DNA from: Endozoicomonas sp. G2_1
GTDB taxonomy: Bacteria > Pseudomonadota > Gammaproteobacteria > Enterobacterales > Alteromonadaceae
Direction of reading: 5' to 3'
NCBI RefSeq assembly: GCF_017744155.1
Contig: NZ_JAGHQT010000018.1
Span: 1 to 64,000 of the forward strand
DNA length: 64,000 nt
The position numbers were made by a program, and so were the translations under genes. Below are positions 37,204 to 46,732 of this stretch, piece by piece. Each line of letters begins with the position of its first letter. Within the stretch, counting starts at the first letter, position 1. The notes under the pieces were generated by a model. The model made no database searches and had not been told where the DNA came from. It saw only the letters and a list, made by a program, of their open reading frames with translations.

Positions 37204-37890
37204 ATGAATATTTCAAATACAAGTAGTCTCTCAAGTAGCTTGATATCGCGCTTAAGTCAGGAGCGGGATCAGCGTCAAGAACAACTAGCCTCAGGCTCAC
37301 GAATTAATCGTGCCGCCGACGATCCAGCTGGCTTACAAATCAGTAATCGCTTAACTGCCCAGCAAAATCAATTTAATCAAGAAGCTGTTAACGCGCTCGA
37401 TCAGCGCAATATTAATAATGTTCAGTCCGGCCAGCTTGGGTCAATTAGCGAAAGCCTGCAGCGCGCAAATGAACTCGCTATTCAAGCGTCAAACCCGTTG
37501 TCAGATAACAGTGCTATTCAAGGTGAACTTGATCAAATTACTGAGCAAGTTAACGCTTTAGCCGAACAAGCTTTCGGACAAAGTGGCTTTGTTAGCGGCT
37601 TGTCTGCGTCTGATCCTGCTGCTACTCAAGCGAACCTTGAACAAGCTTTTGAACAAGTTAATCAAGCTGCTACTAGCTTAGGGGCTGAGTCAAATGCTTT
37701 AGCTGCGCAGGCTAGTGTCGCACAAAACAGTGCGGTTGATATCGCCAGTAGTCGTTCTCGTATTCAAGATACTGACTTTGCCGCAGCTACCAGTCAACAA
37801 AGGCAAAATGAAGTGTTACTGCAAGCTGCAGTTATTACCAGACGAGAAGAAGACCAGCGCCGAGGCTTGCTAGTTGATCAATTGGTTTAA
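37204..37890 (+). CDS. Orphan flagellin-like protein (D0/D1 domains only)
   Basis: The 228-residue protein shows flagellin N-terminal features (RLSQERDQRQEQLASGSRI, NRAADDPAGLQISNRL, ESLQRANELAIQASNP) and a C-terminal flagellin-like helix (SRIQDTDFAAATSQQRQ). The central variable domain is nearly absent and the C-terminus ends DQRRGLLVDQLV, not the hydrophobic end of true filament subunits. The start has AGGA upstream; a GTG seven codons earlier is weaker. No other flagellar gene is near. It could be a hook-junction-like, minor filament or repurposed secreted protein. Confidence 0.75.
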   Translation: MNISNTSSLSSSLISRLSQERDQRQEQLASGSRINRAADDPAGLQISNRLTAQQNQFNQEAVNALDQRNINNVQSGQLGSISESLQRANELAIQASNPLSDNSAIQGELDQITEQVNALAEQAFGQSGFVSGLSASDPAATQANLEQAFEQVNQAATSLGAESNALAAQASVAQNSAVDIASSRSRIQDTDFAAATSQQRQNEVLLQAAVITRREEDQRRGLLVDQLV

Positions 37891-37942
37891 GTACATTGAA
37901 GAGCATTAGCTCGTTTGATTTCACAGGCGTTATCCGTAAAAT

Positions 37943-37971
37943 AACCAGCAATTTTTATTGTTGGTTTTTTT
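37943..37971 (+). terminator. Terminator after the flagellin-like gene, touching the yheT start codon
   Basis: The stem AACCAGCAAT / ATTGTTGGTT (with one G-U pair) is followed by seven Ts, the last directly before the yheT ATG at 37972. Confidence 0.7.
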
Positions 37972-38958
37972 ATGGTTAGAGAGAGCGATTTTCAACCGGC
38001 TTGGTGGCTACGCAATCATCACTTACAAACAATGGCGGCTAAGTTTTTACGCAAACGCTTAGTGGTTGAAACTTTTACTGAAGTACTTGAATTACCCGAT
38101 GGCGATTTTGTCGACATAAGCTGGACCGAGCAAATCAACAATGATGATCCTAGACCACTAGCCGTTGTTTTACATGGCTTAGAGGGTTCTAAGGACAGCC
38201 ATTATGCTAAAGGCATGTTGCTGGCGCTTAAAAAAGCGGGTTTCGTTGCTGTGTTGATGCATTTTCGCGGCTGTAGTGGCCGCCCTAATCGCTTGGCTAG
38301 AGCTTATCACTCTGGCGAAACAGGCGACATTCACTTTTTCACTGAATACCTGCAAAGCCAATTCCCCAATAAACCTATGGCACTGGTTGGTTTTTCTCTC
38401 GGTGGTAATGTTGCAGTTCGCTATTTGGCTCAGTATCCCAATAACCCTTACCGAGCAGCTGCGGTTGTCTGTGCACCACTGGACCTAGCAAGTTGCAGTA
38501 GGTTCATTAATTCAGGTAGTTCTAAAATTTATCAGAGTTACTTGTTGAATATGCTAAAAGCGAGCACAACCATTAAAATTGAGCAGGGCTTAATTGATCA
38601 CTTGACTCCTAACCAAGTTGCAGAAATTGACCACATGTGGCAATTCGACGACTTAGTGACAGCTCCTCTGCACGATTTTAATGGTGCTGCTGATTATTAT
38701 CAAAAAGCCAGTGGTGGTCCTGTACTTTCAGAGATCAAACAACCTTGTTTGGTCATTCACGCGCAAGATGACCCGTTTTTAAGTCACAGCGATATTGTAA
38801 AGTTCGCTGATGTACCAGAGCATGTCGAATTTGAAGTAAGCAAGCGCGGTGGTCATGTTGGCTTTATTGCCGGCAGTAATCCGTTTAAGCCTAACTACTG
38901 GTTAGAGCCAAGAGTAACTGGCTATTTGCGTCAATATTTTAATTTCAGTCAGAGCTAG
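37972..38958 (+). CDS. yheT: YheT-family alpha/beta hydrolase (esterase)
   Basis: A 328-residue hydrolase with NHHLQTM near the N-terminus, HGLEGSKDSHY, the nucleophile elbow GFSLGGN (Ser143 region) and a C-terminal HVGF His. These are the features of the YheT/ABHD1-3 esterase group, some of which act on lipids. The ATG follows a terminator U-tract with no ribosome site, and no upstream in-frame start exists, so expression may be leaderless or weak. yheU follows 11 bases later. Confidence 0.9.
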   Translation: MVRESDFQPAWWLRNHHLQTMAAKFLRKRLVVETFTEVLELPDGDFVDISWTEQINNDDPRPLAVVLHGLEGSKDSHYAKGMLLALKKAGFVAVLMHFRGCSGRPNRLARAYHSGETGDIHFFTEYLQSQFPNKPMALVGFSLGGNVAVRYLAQYPNNPYRAAAVVCAPLDLASCSRFINSGSSKIYQSYLLNMLKASTTIKIEQGLIDHLTPNQVAEIDHMWQFDDLVTAPLHDFNGAADYYQKASGGPVLSEIKQPCLVIHAQDDPFLSHSDIVKFADVPEHVEFEVSKRGGHVGFIAGSNPFKPNYWLEPRVTGYLRQYFNFSQS

Positions 38959-38969
38959 TAAAAGCCAAG

Positions 38970-39200
38970 ATGATTATTCCATACCAATCGCTAGAGCCGG
39001 ACACCTTGTCGGCAATTATAGAAAGTTTTGTTCTACAAGAAGGTACTGAATACGGTAGTGAAGACGTGCCGTTGGCAACAAAAATAGCTCAAGTAAAACA
39101 GCAATTAAAGCAGGGTAGTGCGATCTTGGTATATTCTGAGCTGCACGAGAGTGTCAATATTATTCCTGCCGACCAATACCAGCACGACGCAGGGTATTAG
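38970..39200 (+). CDS. yheU: YheU-family protein
   Basis: A 76-residue protein matching the YheU/UPF0270 family (MIIPYQSLEPDTLSAIIESFVLQEGTEYG, then a helix of KQQLKQGSAILVYSE). Function unknown. Ends the yheS-yheT-yheU set. Confidence 0.9.
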   Translation: MIIPYQSLEPDTLSAIIESFVLQEGTEYGSEDVPLATKIAQVKQQLKQGSAILVYSELHESVNIIPADQYQHDAGY

Positions 39201-39209
39201 TAATTACTG

Positions 39210-39241
39210 ATACCCAAGCATCTTGAGGTCACTTGGGTATA
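39210..39241. repeat. Solo hairpin made of two ends of the MITE-like repeat
   Basis: The sequence ATACCCAAG...CTTGGGTAT contains the element's GCATCTTGAGGT core in a 32-base palindrome directly after yheU. It could act as a terminator for yheU or be a collapsed copy of the larger element. Confidence 0.55.
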
Positions 39242-39261
39242 TGATACCTAATTCGTCAGTT

Positions 39262-39843
39262 TTAGTGGGCATTGAATTGCAAGTTAAACGTTACCGGCAC
39301 AGCATAGCTAATACTGGCAAGTCCTGCTAGTTCTCTAAGCTTATCAACACCTTTGACTAAGTCGTACTGGTTGGCTTGGACAATGATTGGCTTAACACTG
39401 TTGACTAACAAATTATCGCCATTGAGCTTTGTTACCATCAGCTCGCTACTAACAGCTTGCTCTTGGCCGTGCAAGCTTAGCTTACCTGCAACTGTCATCT
39501 GCTGACTTTCGCCTACTTTCATCGCTTTGAGCTGCGCATAATCAACCTGTGCAGAAAACATTAGCTTTGGAAAAGTTACTGTGTCAAACAAGTACTTTTG
39601 CATGCGCTCGTCACGTATTCCGATTAAGGTATCGACACTGGCTAAGTCAATCTCAAAGCTAACGGTGCCGTTCTTGTCGAGCTGTCCTGATAACTTGTTA
39701 AACTTGTGTACTTCTGCAATGTGCTCGGCCTTAGTGGTGATAAAACTGAGATTAGATGCTTGATTATCAAGTTGCCAGTTCGCCATTGTCGGTAAGGCAA
39801 ATAATGCTGTACACAAGGAAATTAATTTCAATTTATTACTCAT
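39262..39843 (-). CDS. YceI-family periplasmic protein
   Basis: A 193-residue exported protein (signal peptide to TMA-NWQLD) with the lipocalin-like YceI fold: LDNQASNLSFITTKAEHIAE, VSFEIDLASVDTLIGIRDERM, GKLSLHG and a final SYAVPVTFNL. Family members bind isoprenoid-type lipids. Its neighbours give no further clue. Confidence 0.88.
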   Translation of the reverse strand: MSNKLKLISLCTALFALPTMANWQLDNQASNLSFITTKAEHIAEVHKFNKLSGQLDKNGTVSFEIDLASVDTLIGIRDERMQKYLFDTVTFPKLMFSAQVDYAQLKAMKVGESQQMTVAGKLSLHGQEQAVSSELMVTKLNGDNLLVNSVKPIIVQANQYDLVKGVDKLRELAGLASISYAVPVTFNLQFNAH

Positions 39844-39892
39844 GGTTCCCGCCTGTAAATTTTGAGAGTCGTTATTTGAGGTTAAATAGCAT

Positions 39893-40220
39893 TATACCCA
39901 TACTACCTCAAGATACGAGGTTCAGCGCTGTCACAGGGACTTAATATCAAGGCGTAGCTAGCAGGAATGGTTACTCTCGGCAACTGCTCCTGCGTTGCTC
40001 TAATGTCCTGCATCCATGCAGGAACCTTTCAATTAGCTGCAACGCAGAGAGTAAGTTCCTGTGAAGCGCCCTCTCTACAGAAAAAAGGGGGTTGGTTTAA
40101 AAGACGATTTATGCAGCGTTATTGATTTTAACAAGGGAACAACCATTCTTTACAATCAATGCCTTGTCTAAATCGCTTTTAATTCCAACTGAACAAGCAT
40201 CTTGAGGTAGCTTGGGTATA
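39893..40220. repeat. MITE-like intergenic repeat, copy 1 (328 bp)
   Basis: It begins TATACCCA and ends TGGGTATA, with related inner ends (CCTCAAGAT / ATCTTGAGG). Its reverse complement aligns along almost its whole length with copy 2 (62080-62345), including TTCAGCGCTGTCACAGG, CAGCTAGCAGGAATGG-like, GTAAGTTCCTGTGAAGCGCC and AAAATCAATAACG-type blocks. Copy 1 carries about 45 extra bases with a CTGCATCCATGCAG hairpin. No coding sequence. The element fills the gap between YceI and cysQ. Confidence 0.75.
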
Positions 40221-40228
40221 TACGTTTA

Positions 40229-41053
40229 TTAGAGCGTTCGAGTTGCCTTGTGCGGTCGAATTATTTTTCGCCACGGAAAAGCTTGGTCACCTAAGGTAAT
40301 AAAATCAGGGTTCATTAGTGTCGCTCGGTTGTTGTAACTAAGCGGATTAAACTCGGCGTCAAAGATACGGCCACCGGCTTGTTCGATAATGCAGTGGCTC
40401 GCACCGGTGTCCCATTCGCCGGTTGGGCCTATACGCAAATAGCAATCAGCGCCACCTTCGGCAATCAAACAATTTTTTAACGAGCAGCTACCTAAAGCTA
40501 TGTATTCGAAGTCAAAATCTTTGTTTAAATACTGCCCCATCAATTCGAGCTCTTGACGTCGGCTGACAGCAACTTTAACCGCGCGTTCTTCACGATAGGG
40601 GGCAACACTGATTTTGCGGCTTGCTTGTTGGTTATCTTTAAAAGCGCCTAGTCCGGTTTGTGCGTAATAAGTTAAGCGGTGATCTGGCGCGTGAATGACG
40701 CCAATAGTCGGCCAACCATTTTCAACGAGCGCGATATTAACGGCAAAATCGCCGCTGCCAATGATAAACTCGCCGGTACCGTCAATGGGATCGAGTAACC
40801 AGTATCGTTGCCAATTATTGCGCTGGCTCAGAGGTAAAACACCAACTTCTTCAGAAATAATCGGGATATCTGGCGTTAGGCTCTTTAGCCTGTCCATGAT
40901 GATATCATTCGAAGCCAAATCAGCACTGGTTACCGGGCTGTCATCCGCTTTCATCTCTGCGGTAAAGTTACCACCGCGGTAGTAACTCATCACTTCTTTA
41001 CCGGCCTGTTGTGCCGTGTTAATGGCAATGTCTAATAGTTTATCGCTATTCAT
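40229..41053 (-). CDS. cysQ: 3'(2'),5'-bisphosphate nucleotidase CysQ
   Basis: The 274-residue inositol-monophosphatase-fold enzyme removes phosphate from adenosine 3',5'-bisphosphate formed in sulfate assimilation. Metal motifs SEEVG, WLLDPIDGTGEFI and GEWDTGASHCI are intact. Start 41053 (MNSDKLLDIAINTAQQAG) has GGAG upstream; an ATG seven codons earlier lies deeper in nudE. It overlaps the nudE stop by 8 bases, so the two are coupled. Confidence 0.93.
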   Translation of the reverse strand: MNSDKLLDIAINTAQQAGKEVMSYYRGGNFTAEMKADDSPVTSADLASNDIIMDRLKSLTPDIPIISEEVGVLPLSQRNNWQRYWLLDPIDGTGEFIIGSGDFAVNIALVENGWPTIGVIHAPDHRLTYYAQTGLGAFKDNQQASRKISVAPYREERAVKVAVSRRQELELMGQYLNKDFDFEYIALGSCSLKNCLIAEGGADCYLRIGPTGEWDTGASHCIIEQAGGRIFDAEFNPLSYNNRATLMNPDFITLGDQAFPWRKIIRPHKATRTL

Positions 41054-41609
41054 TGGCACTCCGCATTTGGTCAATTAACAACATGAGTGCGGCGATACTG
41101 CGCGCTTCGTTAAAGTCTGGTTGTGCCAATAAACTCTGGTAATCTTTCAATGACCAATGCACTACTTCGAGTGGCTCCGGTTCGTCACCTTCGAGTTTTT
41201 CTGGAAAGAGATCCTTGGCAATGTAGATATCCATTTTGGCTGAAAAGAAGGTTGGTGCCATCATTACCTGATGTAAATGTCGCAATTGGTTAGCGCCAAA
41301 ACCGATTTCTTCTTTGAGTTCTCGATTCGCTGCTTGTTCAGGATTTTCTCCCGGGTCAACTAGGCCTTTGGGAAAACCCAGTTCGTAACTGTGGGTACCA
41401 GCGCAGTACTCGCGAACTAGGCACATAGTATCATTGTCTAACATTGGAATAATCATTACCGCACCACGTCCTGAACCTTGCATGCGTTCGTACTGACGTT
41501 GTTCGCCGTTGCTAAATGTTAAGTCAAGCTGTTCGATACTCAGCAGTCGACTTTTTGCCACTTGCTGGCGCGCGTTAATGGTTGGCAATGTCGTCTTACT
41601 TTCGGCCAT
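41046..41609 (-). CDS. nudE: ADP-compound hydrolase NudE
   Basis: A 187-residue Nudix enzyme with the box GLVDPGENPEQAANRELKEE followed by IG, and the NudE-type N-terminus. It hydrolyses ADP-ribose, NADH and diadenosine polyphosphates. It overlaps cysQ and is divergent from yrfG, the arrangement seen in enterobacteria. Confidence 0.92.
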   Translation of the reverse strand: MAESKTTLPTINARQQVAKSRLLSIEQLDLTFSNGEQRQYERMQGSGRGAVMIIPMLDNDTMCLVREYCAGTHSYELGFPKGLVDPGENPEQAANRELKEEIGFGANQLRHLHQVMMAPTFFSAKMDIYIAKDLFPEKLEGDEPEPLEVVHWSLKDYQSLLAQPDFNEARSIAALMLLIDQMRSANE

Positions 41610-41707
41610 GATTATCCTGTTGCTTTGAGAAAGTTGCCAGTTAGTGACTGAGTGAGACAGTCGTCTGGTATAATGCCTATAATAAATTGTTTTTAGAGAA
41701 TAAATCT

Positions 41708-42379
41708 ATGCTTAATTGGGCAAATATTTCAACGGTGCTATTAGATATGGACGGTACCATTTTGGATTTACACTTTGACAATCACTTTTGGCTTGAGCAT
41801 TTGCCCAAGCGCTACAGTGAAGCGTCTGGAATATCTGTTGAACAAGCGAAACAAAAATTTACCGAGCATTACCATCAAGTCGCCGGAACCATCTCTTGGT
41901 ATTGCTTGGATTATTGGGCTGAGCAGACCCAGTTGCCAATTACCGAGTTAAAGCGCGAAGTACAACACTTGATTAAACTGCGCGCTGATGCCCATGATTT
42001 TTTAGTTGCTCTGAAATCGTCTGGTCGAGAAGTGGTTTTGGTGACTAATGCTCACCCCGATAGTTTGTCGCTAAAGATAGAACGTACTGAACTCGATAAA
42101 TATTTCGATACCTTGTACTCAACTCATCAGTTTGGCGTGACCAAAGAATCACAAGCTTTATGGCAAAAGTTGCAAGCACACCACGGTTTTGAACTGGCCA
42201 ATACACTGTTTGTTGATGATAGTATGCCAGTGTTGGCTTCAGCGAAAAAATATGGCTTCGAACACTTGTTAGCAGTGGCAAATCCGGACAGTAAAAAGCC
42301 GGTACAAGTGATTGACGACTATCCAGCGATTACCGATTACAGTGTCTTACTTAAAGAGATATTAGCCAACCCGGTGTAG
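41708..42379 (+). CDS. yrfG: GMP/IMP nucleotidase YrfG (HAD family)
   Basis: The 223-residue haloacid-dehalogenase-type phosphatase has motif I DMDGTILDL, motif II VLVTNAH, a Lys in the third motif region and FVDDSMPVLASA. The YrfG-specific HFDNHFWLEHLPKRY segment follows motif I. It hydrolyses GMP and IMP. The ATG at 41708 is chosen over an in-frame TTG seven codons upstream. Confidence 0.9.
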   Translation: MLNWANISTVLLDMDGTILDLHFDNHFWLEHLPKRYSEASGISVEQAKQKFTEHYHQVAGTISWYCLDYWAEQTQLPITELKREVQHLIKLRADAHDFLVALKSSGREVVLVTNAHPDSLSLKIERTELDKYFDTLYSTHQFGVTKESQALWQKLQAHHGFELANTLFVDDSMPVLASAKKYGFEHLLAVANPDSKKPVQVIDDYPAITDYSVLLKEILANPV

Positions 42380-42414
42380 CTCTTTGGTTTAGTGTGTAAA
42401 TGTGGTGCAGTATT

Positions 42415-42452
42415 GAGCAGTTGTTTAGTTTTAATTTGATAACTGCTCAACA
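42415..42452. terminator. Hairpin between convergent yrfG and gspN
   Basis: 10-base arms TTGAGCAGTT / AACTGCTCAA with an 18-base loop lie between the two gene ends. The T-run is poor, so termination is probable but not certain. Confidence 0.5.
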
Positions 42453-42476
42453 CGGTTTGTTTGAAAGAAGACGTGC

Positions 42477-43220
42477 TTAAAAACGGAGGCGGTAACGGCC
42501 CTGATTGTCTGGTTGACCTAAAAACGGCAAGGCATCGTTTAACGGCGCAGGGAAATTAGCGCCGGGTTTGATATAACCATTGCCCGAAATTCGTCCCCCT
42601 TGTTGTAGGTAAGCTGAATAGCTTAGGCCGAGGTTGTTGCCTTCATCAATTTTCATTTCTATGGCACCTTGGCTACATGCAAGTTTCGCCGATAAATCGC
42701 CAAATTTGATTTGCTGGTCAACCGCGTACACTTCTGCATTTGGCCAAGTTAATGAACCGTTGAGCGTTTGGCAAAAAGGCTGACCGACTGTGTATTGGTT
42801 GATGTTCACTTCTAGGTAACCGCGTGCATCAACTGGCACAATTAAGTCGAGATGTGGTGCAATTTCAGCCGCACTGATAATTACTTGAGTATTTGTCAGG
42901 GTTGCGTTGTCGAGGAAGCCATCGATGGTTGCATAGCCTTCAGGGCCATCGACCAAAGCGCCACCAAAAGATAATTCAATGCGAGGGTTGGCGCTTAGCA
43001 AAGAGGTAAAACTCAAGCTGGCGTTGATGTCGTTGACTACGCCATACTGGTGTTGTAATTGTTTAACACGTGCTTGCCAGACACTACCCGAGACACCCTG
43101 CAAAGCAATGTTGTTGGGCAGCTTTACGAAATTTAAAACAAAGCTCGCGGGCATTGAAGCGATAGCAAAAATCAAATATACGACCAGAAAAATTGCCGCA
43201 CCGGCAAACCACTTTTTCAT
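42477..43220 (-). CDS. gspN: Type II secretion protein N
   Basis: A 247-residue protein with an N-terminal membrane helix and a periplasmic GspN domain (LQGVSGSVWQARVKQLQ, GPEGYATIDGFLDNATL, and a C-terminal NDALPFLGQPDNQGRY). GspN is an accessory part of the secretion system. Last gene of the gsp operon; its start overlaps the gspM stop by one base. Confidence 0.9.
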   Translation of the reverse strand: MKKWFAGAAIFLVVYLIFAIASMPASFVLNFVKLPNNIALQGVSGSVWQARVKQLQHQYGVVNDINASLSFTSLLSANPRIELSFGGALVDGPEGYATIDGFLDNATLTNTQVIISAAEIAPHLDLIVPVDARGYLEVNINQYTVGQPFCQTLNGSLTWPNAEVYAVDQQIKFGDLSAKLACSQGAIEMKIDEGNNLGLSYSAYLQQGGRISGNGYIKPGANFPAPLNDALPFLGQPDNQGRYRLRF

Positions 43221-43696
43221 TAACCTCTTCCCAATTGTAAACGACGAACATTAACGACGCCGGCAGTATCTGTGTTGGTGACGTCGATCGCTTTAACCTT
43301 TACGCCGTTGTTATTCATCAGTTGATCAAGCCAAGCCATGAGTTGGTCAAATGGTACTTGCTCAATCCAAACTTGTAGGTCGCTACCCTGTGGTTGCATG
43401 CGATCGATAATAATACCTTGTTGGTTGGCACTGCGATTGACCACGCTTGATAAACTGCCACCCTTGTTAGTGAGTTGACCGCTTTGACGCGCTTGTTGAT
43501 AACGGGTTGTTTCTGACTCAACCCAGCTCAGTAATTGCTGCTGACGTTCAATTTTATCGCTCGTTTTAGCGATATTGTTGTTGAGCGGCTGCCACACTAG
43601 GCTGTAAAACAAGAAAATACCAATAACTACTGACATCGCCAATACTAATTTTTGCTCGCGCTCGTTCAATTGCTGCCATTTTTCTAACATCTGCAT
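43220..43696 (-). CDS. gspM: Type II secretion protein M
   Basis: The 158-residue bitopic protein has one membrane helix (about 19-36, LAMSVVIGIFLFYSLVWQPL) and a small periplasmic ferredoxin-like domain. GspM forms the inner-membrane platform with GspL and GspE. It starts on the last base of the gspL stop (TAATG). Confidence 0.93.
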   Translation of the reverse strand: MQMLEKWQQLNEREQKLVLAMSVVIGIFLFYSLVWQPLNNNIAKTSDKIERQQQLLSWVESETTRYQQARQSGQLTNKGGSLSSVVNRSANQQGIIIDRMQPQGSDLQVWIEQVPFDQLMAWLDQLMNNNGVKVKAIDVTNTDTAGVVNVRRLQLGRG

Positions 43697-44952
43697 TATC
43701 CCGCCTTAATACTGAACGAACCAGTGACTTGGTCACCTTGATTGTTTTGAGAACCTTGACTGACCTTAAATTGCAATCGTTCTAACTGATTTTTAAATTG
43801 CTCAAATTGCTGATAATTACTGGCAATGGCTTGAATACGCAACTCTTGGCGCTTGTTGTCGTATTTCAGCGACTCTGGCTTTAACTGAGGCACACGAGCA
43901 AAAGCAGGCTCTAAACGCGCTAATAGCGTTAGAAAATGTGCATCGTTGTTGGCACTGCTAACACCCGCCAGTTTCTGTTTTAATTGCGAACGAATAGTGC
44001 CAAGGCGCACTTTTTTGGTTTGAGGGAATACTTGTTTGTAACGATCAATAATTTGCTGTTCGATCGCAGCTTGTTCTTGGTTGAGCTGATACAATTTAGC
44101 GCCTTTATAACCAAGGTTTAGCAATAGCGCTAAGCCTGCAACACCTGCGGCTAGTAGCCAAGATTTGACCATAGGTGAGCGCTTGGTTTTAACTTGATAA
44201 GGCCCTTGTAGTAAGTTAAAGCTGGTTTGTTCTGCATGCTGAGCAAGCAGCGCCAACGGCAACTCTTCTGGTTGTTGAACAATTTCAAAACCATCAATCG
44301 CCTCTAGTTCTGCGTAGCTATTGATCTTTATAGTATGGTTATCAGCACTGTTGTCTTGGTCTTTACTTGCTAGCTTTTCGCGTTCGCTCGCCAGTGCTAA
44401 CTCTGCAACCACAGGCCAAAGAGTTTGGTCGACCGTCATCACTTGCCAAAAGCCTTGTCTGAACAAATATTGCTGGCCTAATTTAACACTGGTCCAGCTC
44501 TCAGTCTCGTAAGGAAGTGCCAGCGCATCAGGTAGCATTTTTTTCGCGCTAATATCGGCTGCTGCCAACCAAGCTAGCCATTGTTCTAGTTGCTCTCGCT
44601 CCACTGCCGCCAATAGGCAATTGGCGTCTTGAGTGTCGTTTTGACTAGTTGCATAGGCAAAAAACAGTTGTTCAACGTCTTGCGCTAGGTCATCTTCAAG
44701 CATGTACGGCGCTGCCATTTGGCGAGCCCGTTGTGACTTACCCGGTACTTGCAGTTGCTTTAAACTGACGTCATTAGCGGGAACTAACACCACTACTTTG
44801 CGCTGGTTCGCCTTTTCAGTTAATTCAGTTAGCGCACTAGCATTAGCGAGTTCGCCACTGGCGATAATTTCTAGTTCACTAGTTGACCAAACTAACCAGG
44901 AGATAGCTTGTTCTTGTTTACTGGCTAAACGAATAAATAAAGTTTCTGCCAT
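43696..44952 (-). CDS. gspL: Type II secretion protein L
   Basis: A 418-residue protein with an actin-like cytosolic domain (about 1-255, which binds GspE), a membrane helix near 270-288 (WLLAAGVAGLALLLNLGY) and a periplasmic ferredoxin-like domain. It couples the ATPase to the platform. It shares one base with the gspK stop. Confidence 0.93.
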   Translation of the reverse strand: MAETLFIRLASKQEQAISWLVWSTSELEIIASGELANASALTELTEKANQRKVVVLVPANDVSLKQLQVPGKSQRARQMAAPYMLEDDLAQDVEQLFFAYATSQNDTQDANCLLAAVEREQLEQWLAWLAAADISAKKMLPDALALPYETESWTSVKLGQQYLFRQGFWQVMTVDQTLWPVVAELALASEREKLASKDQDNSADNHTIKINSYAELEAIDGFEIVQQPEELPLALLAQHAEQTSFNLLQGPYQVKTKRSPMVKSWLLAAGVAGLALLLNLGYKGAKLYQLNQEQAAIEQQIIDRYKQVFPQTKKVRLGTIRSQLKQKLAGVSSANNDAHFLTLLARLEPAFARVPQLKPESLKYDNKRQELRIQAIASNYQQFEQFKNQLERLQFKVSQGSQNNQGDQVTGSFSIKAG

Positions 44953-45964
44953 TACTCTCGTCCTATGCGTCGGCTAATTACGTCTACGCGTTTATTATCC
45001 GTCACCATCATCATTGAATTCATTGTAAAGAAACTCGTGTTAAAACGAGTCGTTGTTTTTAAGTTAAAAAAGTTACTGTCGAAAGCTATTTGGCCGCGCT
45101 CAGTATTCGTTGGTGCTTTTTTTGCAAAAACCGGAGCAGTAAAAAAGGTTGCGCCATCTGAGTAGCCTTGATCGGGTCTATCATTGATCAGCTCTTGGGC
45201 ATCACTTTCACTCATACCATCAAAAGCAGCAGCGAGCAGCTTGCTCTGTTCGGACGTCAGTGTATTGATGTTAATGCTATTTTGGTTATATGGCAAAGTG
45301 CAAACGTAAGGTCGTAGCGCGTTGATCACCGGCACCGTAAAATGCTCAATCACGCGCAGTTCATTAACACTAGCGAGAAAGTGGTTAGCCGCTAAGTAAG
45401 GGAATTCTCGACCGGCATAATCGTTATCTTCAGCGCCGCCAGCACTTGCAATCGAAGTGTCTTGGTCGAGCCAATCGGTTAAGGCATCAACCATATATTC
45501 CGCCTCAAAATTACTGACGCCTTCTACTCCTAAGCTAATAATTAATCGCTCAAGTGTGTGTTGCGCTTGTGGCTTGTTGGAACCACCAGATGTTGGTGGC
45601 GCTACACCGGGTGTCGTCGATTGGTCAGGGCGCAGTGAATTGAGATTAAAACACGCCTGTAAGTCTGTTATTTCGCCAGTGATTTGACCAAATTCAACTG
45701 GGTATGTCGTTTCGCCTTGAGCCCAAATCTGCTCTAAATGGGTGATATTGGGATCCCGCTTAACGCTTTCTGTGAGCAAGCGTTTGGTGAATGCCTCTGC
45801 ACCAATCGCATACCAATAAGCTTGTTGATTAAACTCGATATTGGCGTTGCGCTGCAATTCTACCTGTAGGCGAGTCGTCATTTGAGTCGCGATAATCGCC
45901 GCTAAGGCAACAATGAGCATGACGCTGATAAGGGCAACACCGTGTTGTCGGCTGACTTTGAACA

Positions 45965-45965
<1 letters not shown>
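44952..45965 (-). CDS. gspK: Type II secretion minor pseudopilin K
   Basis: The 337-residue tip pseudopilin has the prepilin sequence RQHGVALISVMLIVALAAI, lacking the usual Glu at position 5, as expected for GspK, and a large alpha domain including LTDWLDQDTSIASAGGAEDNDY. It starts the pseudopilus with GspI and GspJ. Overlaps gspJ by one base. Confidence 0.94.
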
Positions 45966-46726
<761 letters not shown>

Positions 46727-46732
46727 TGCTGG

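Noticed and set aside
37204-37890. Part of a flagellar gene cluster
   Set aside because: No other flagellar gene lies within the window.
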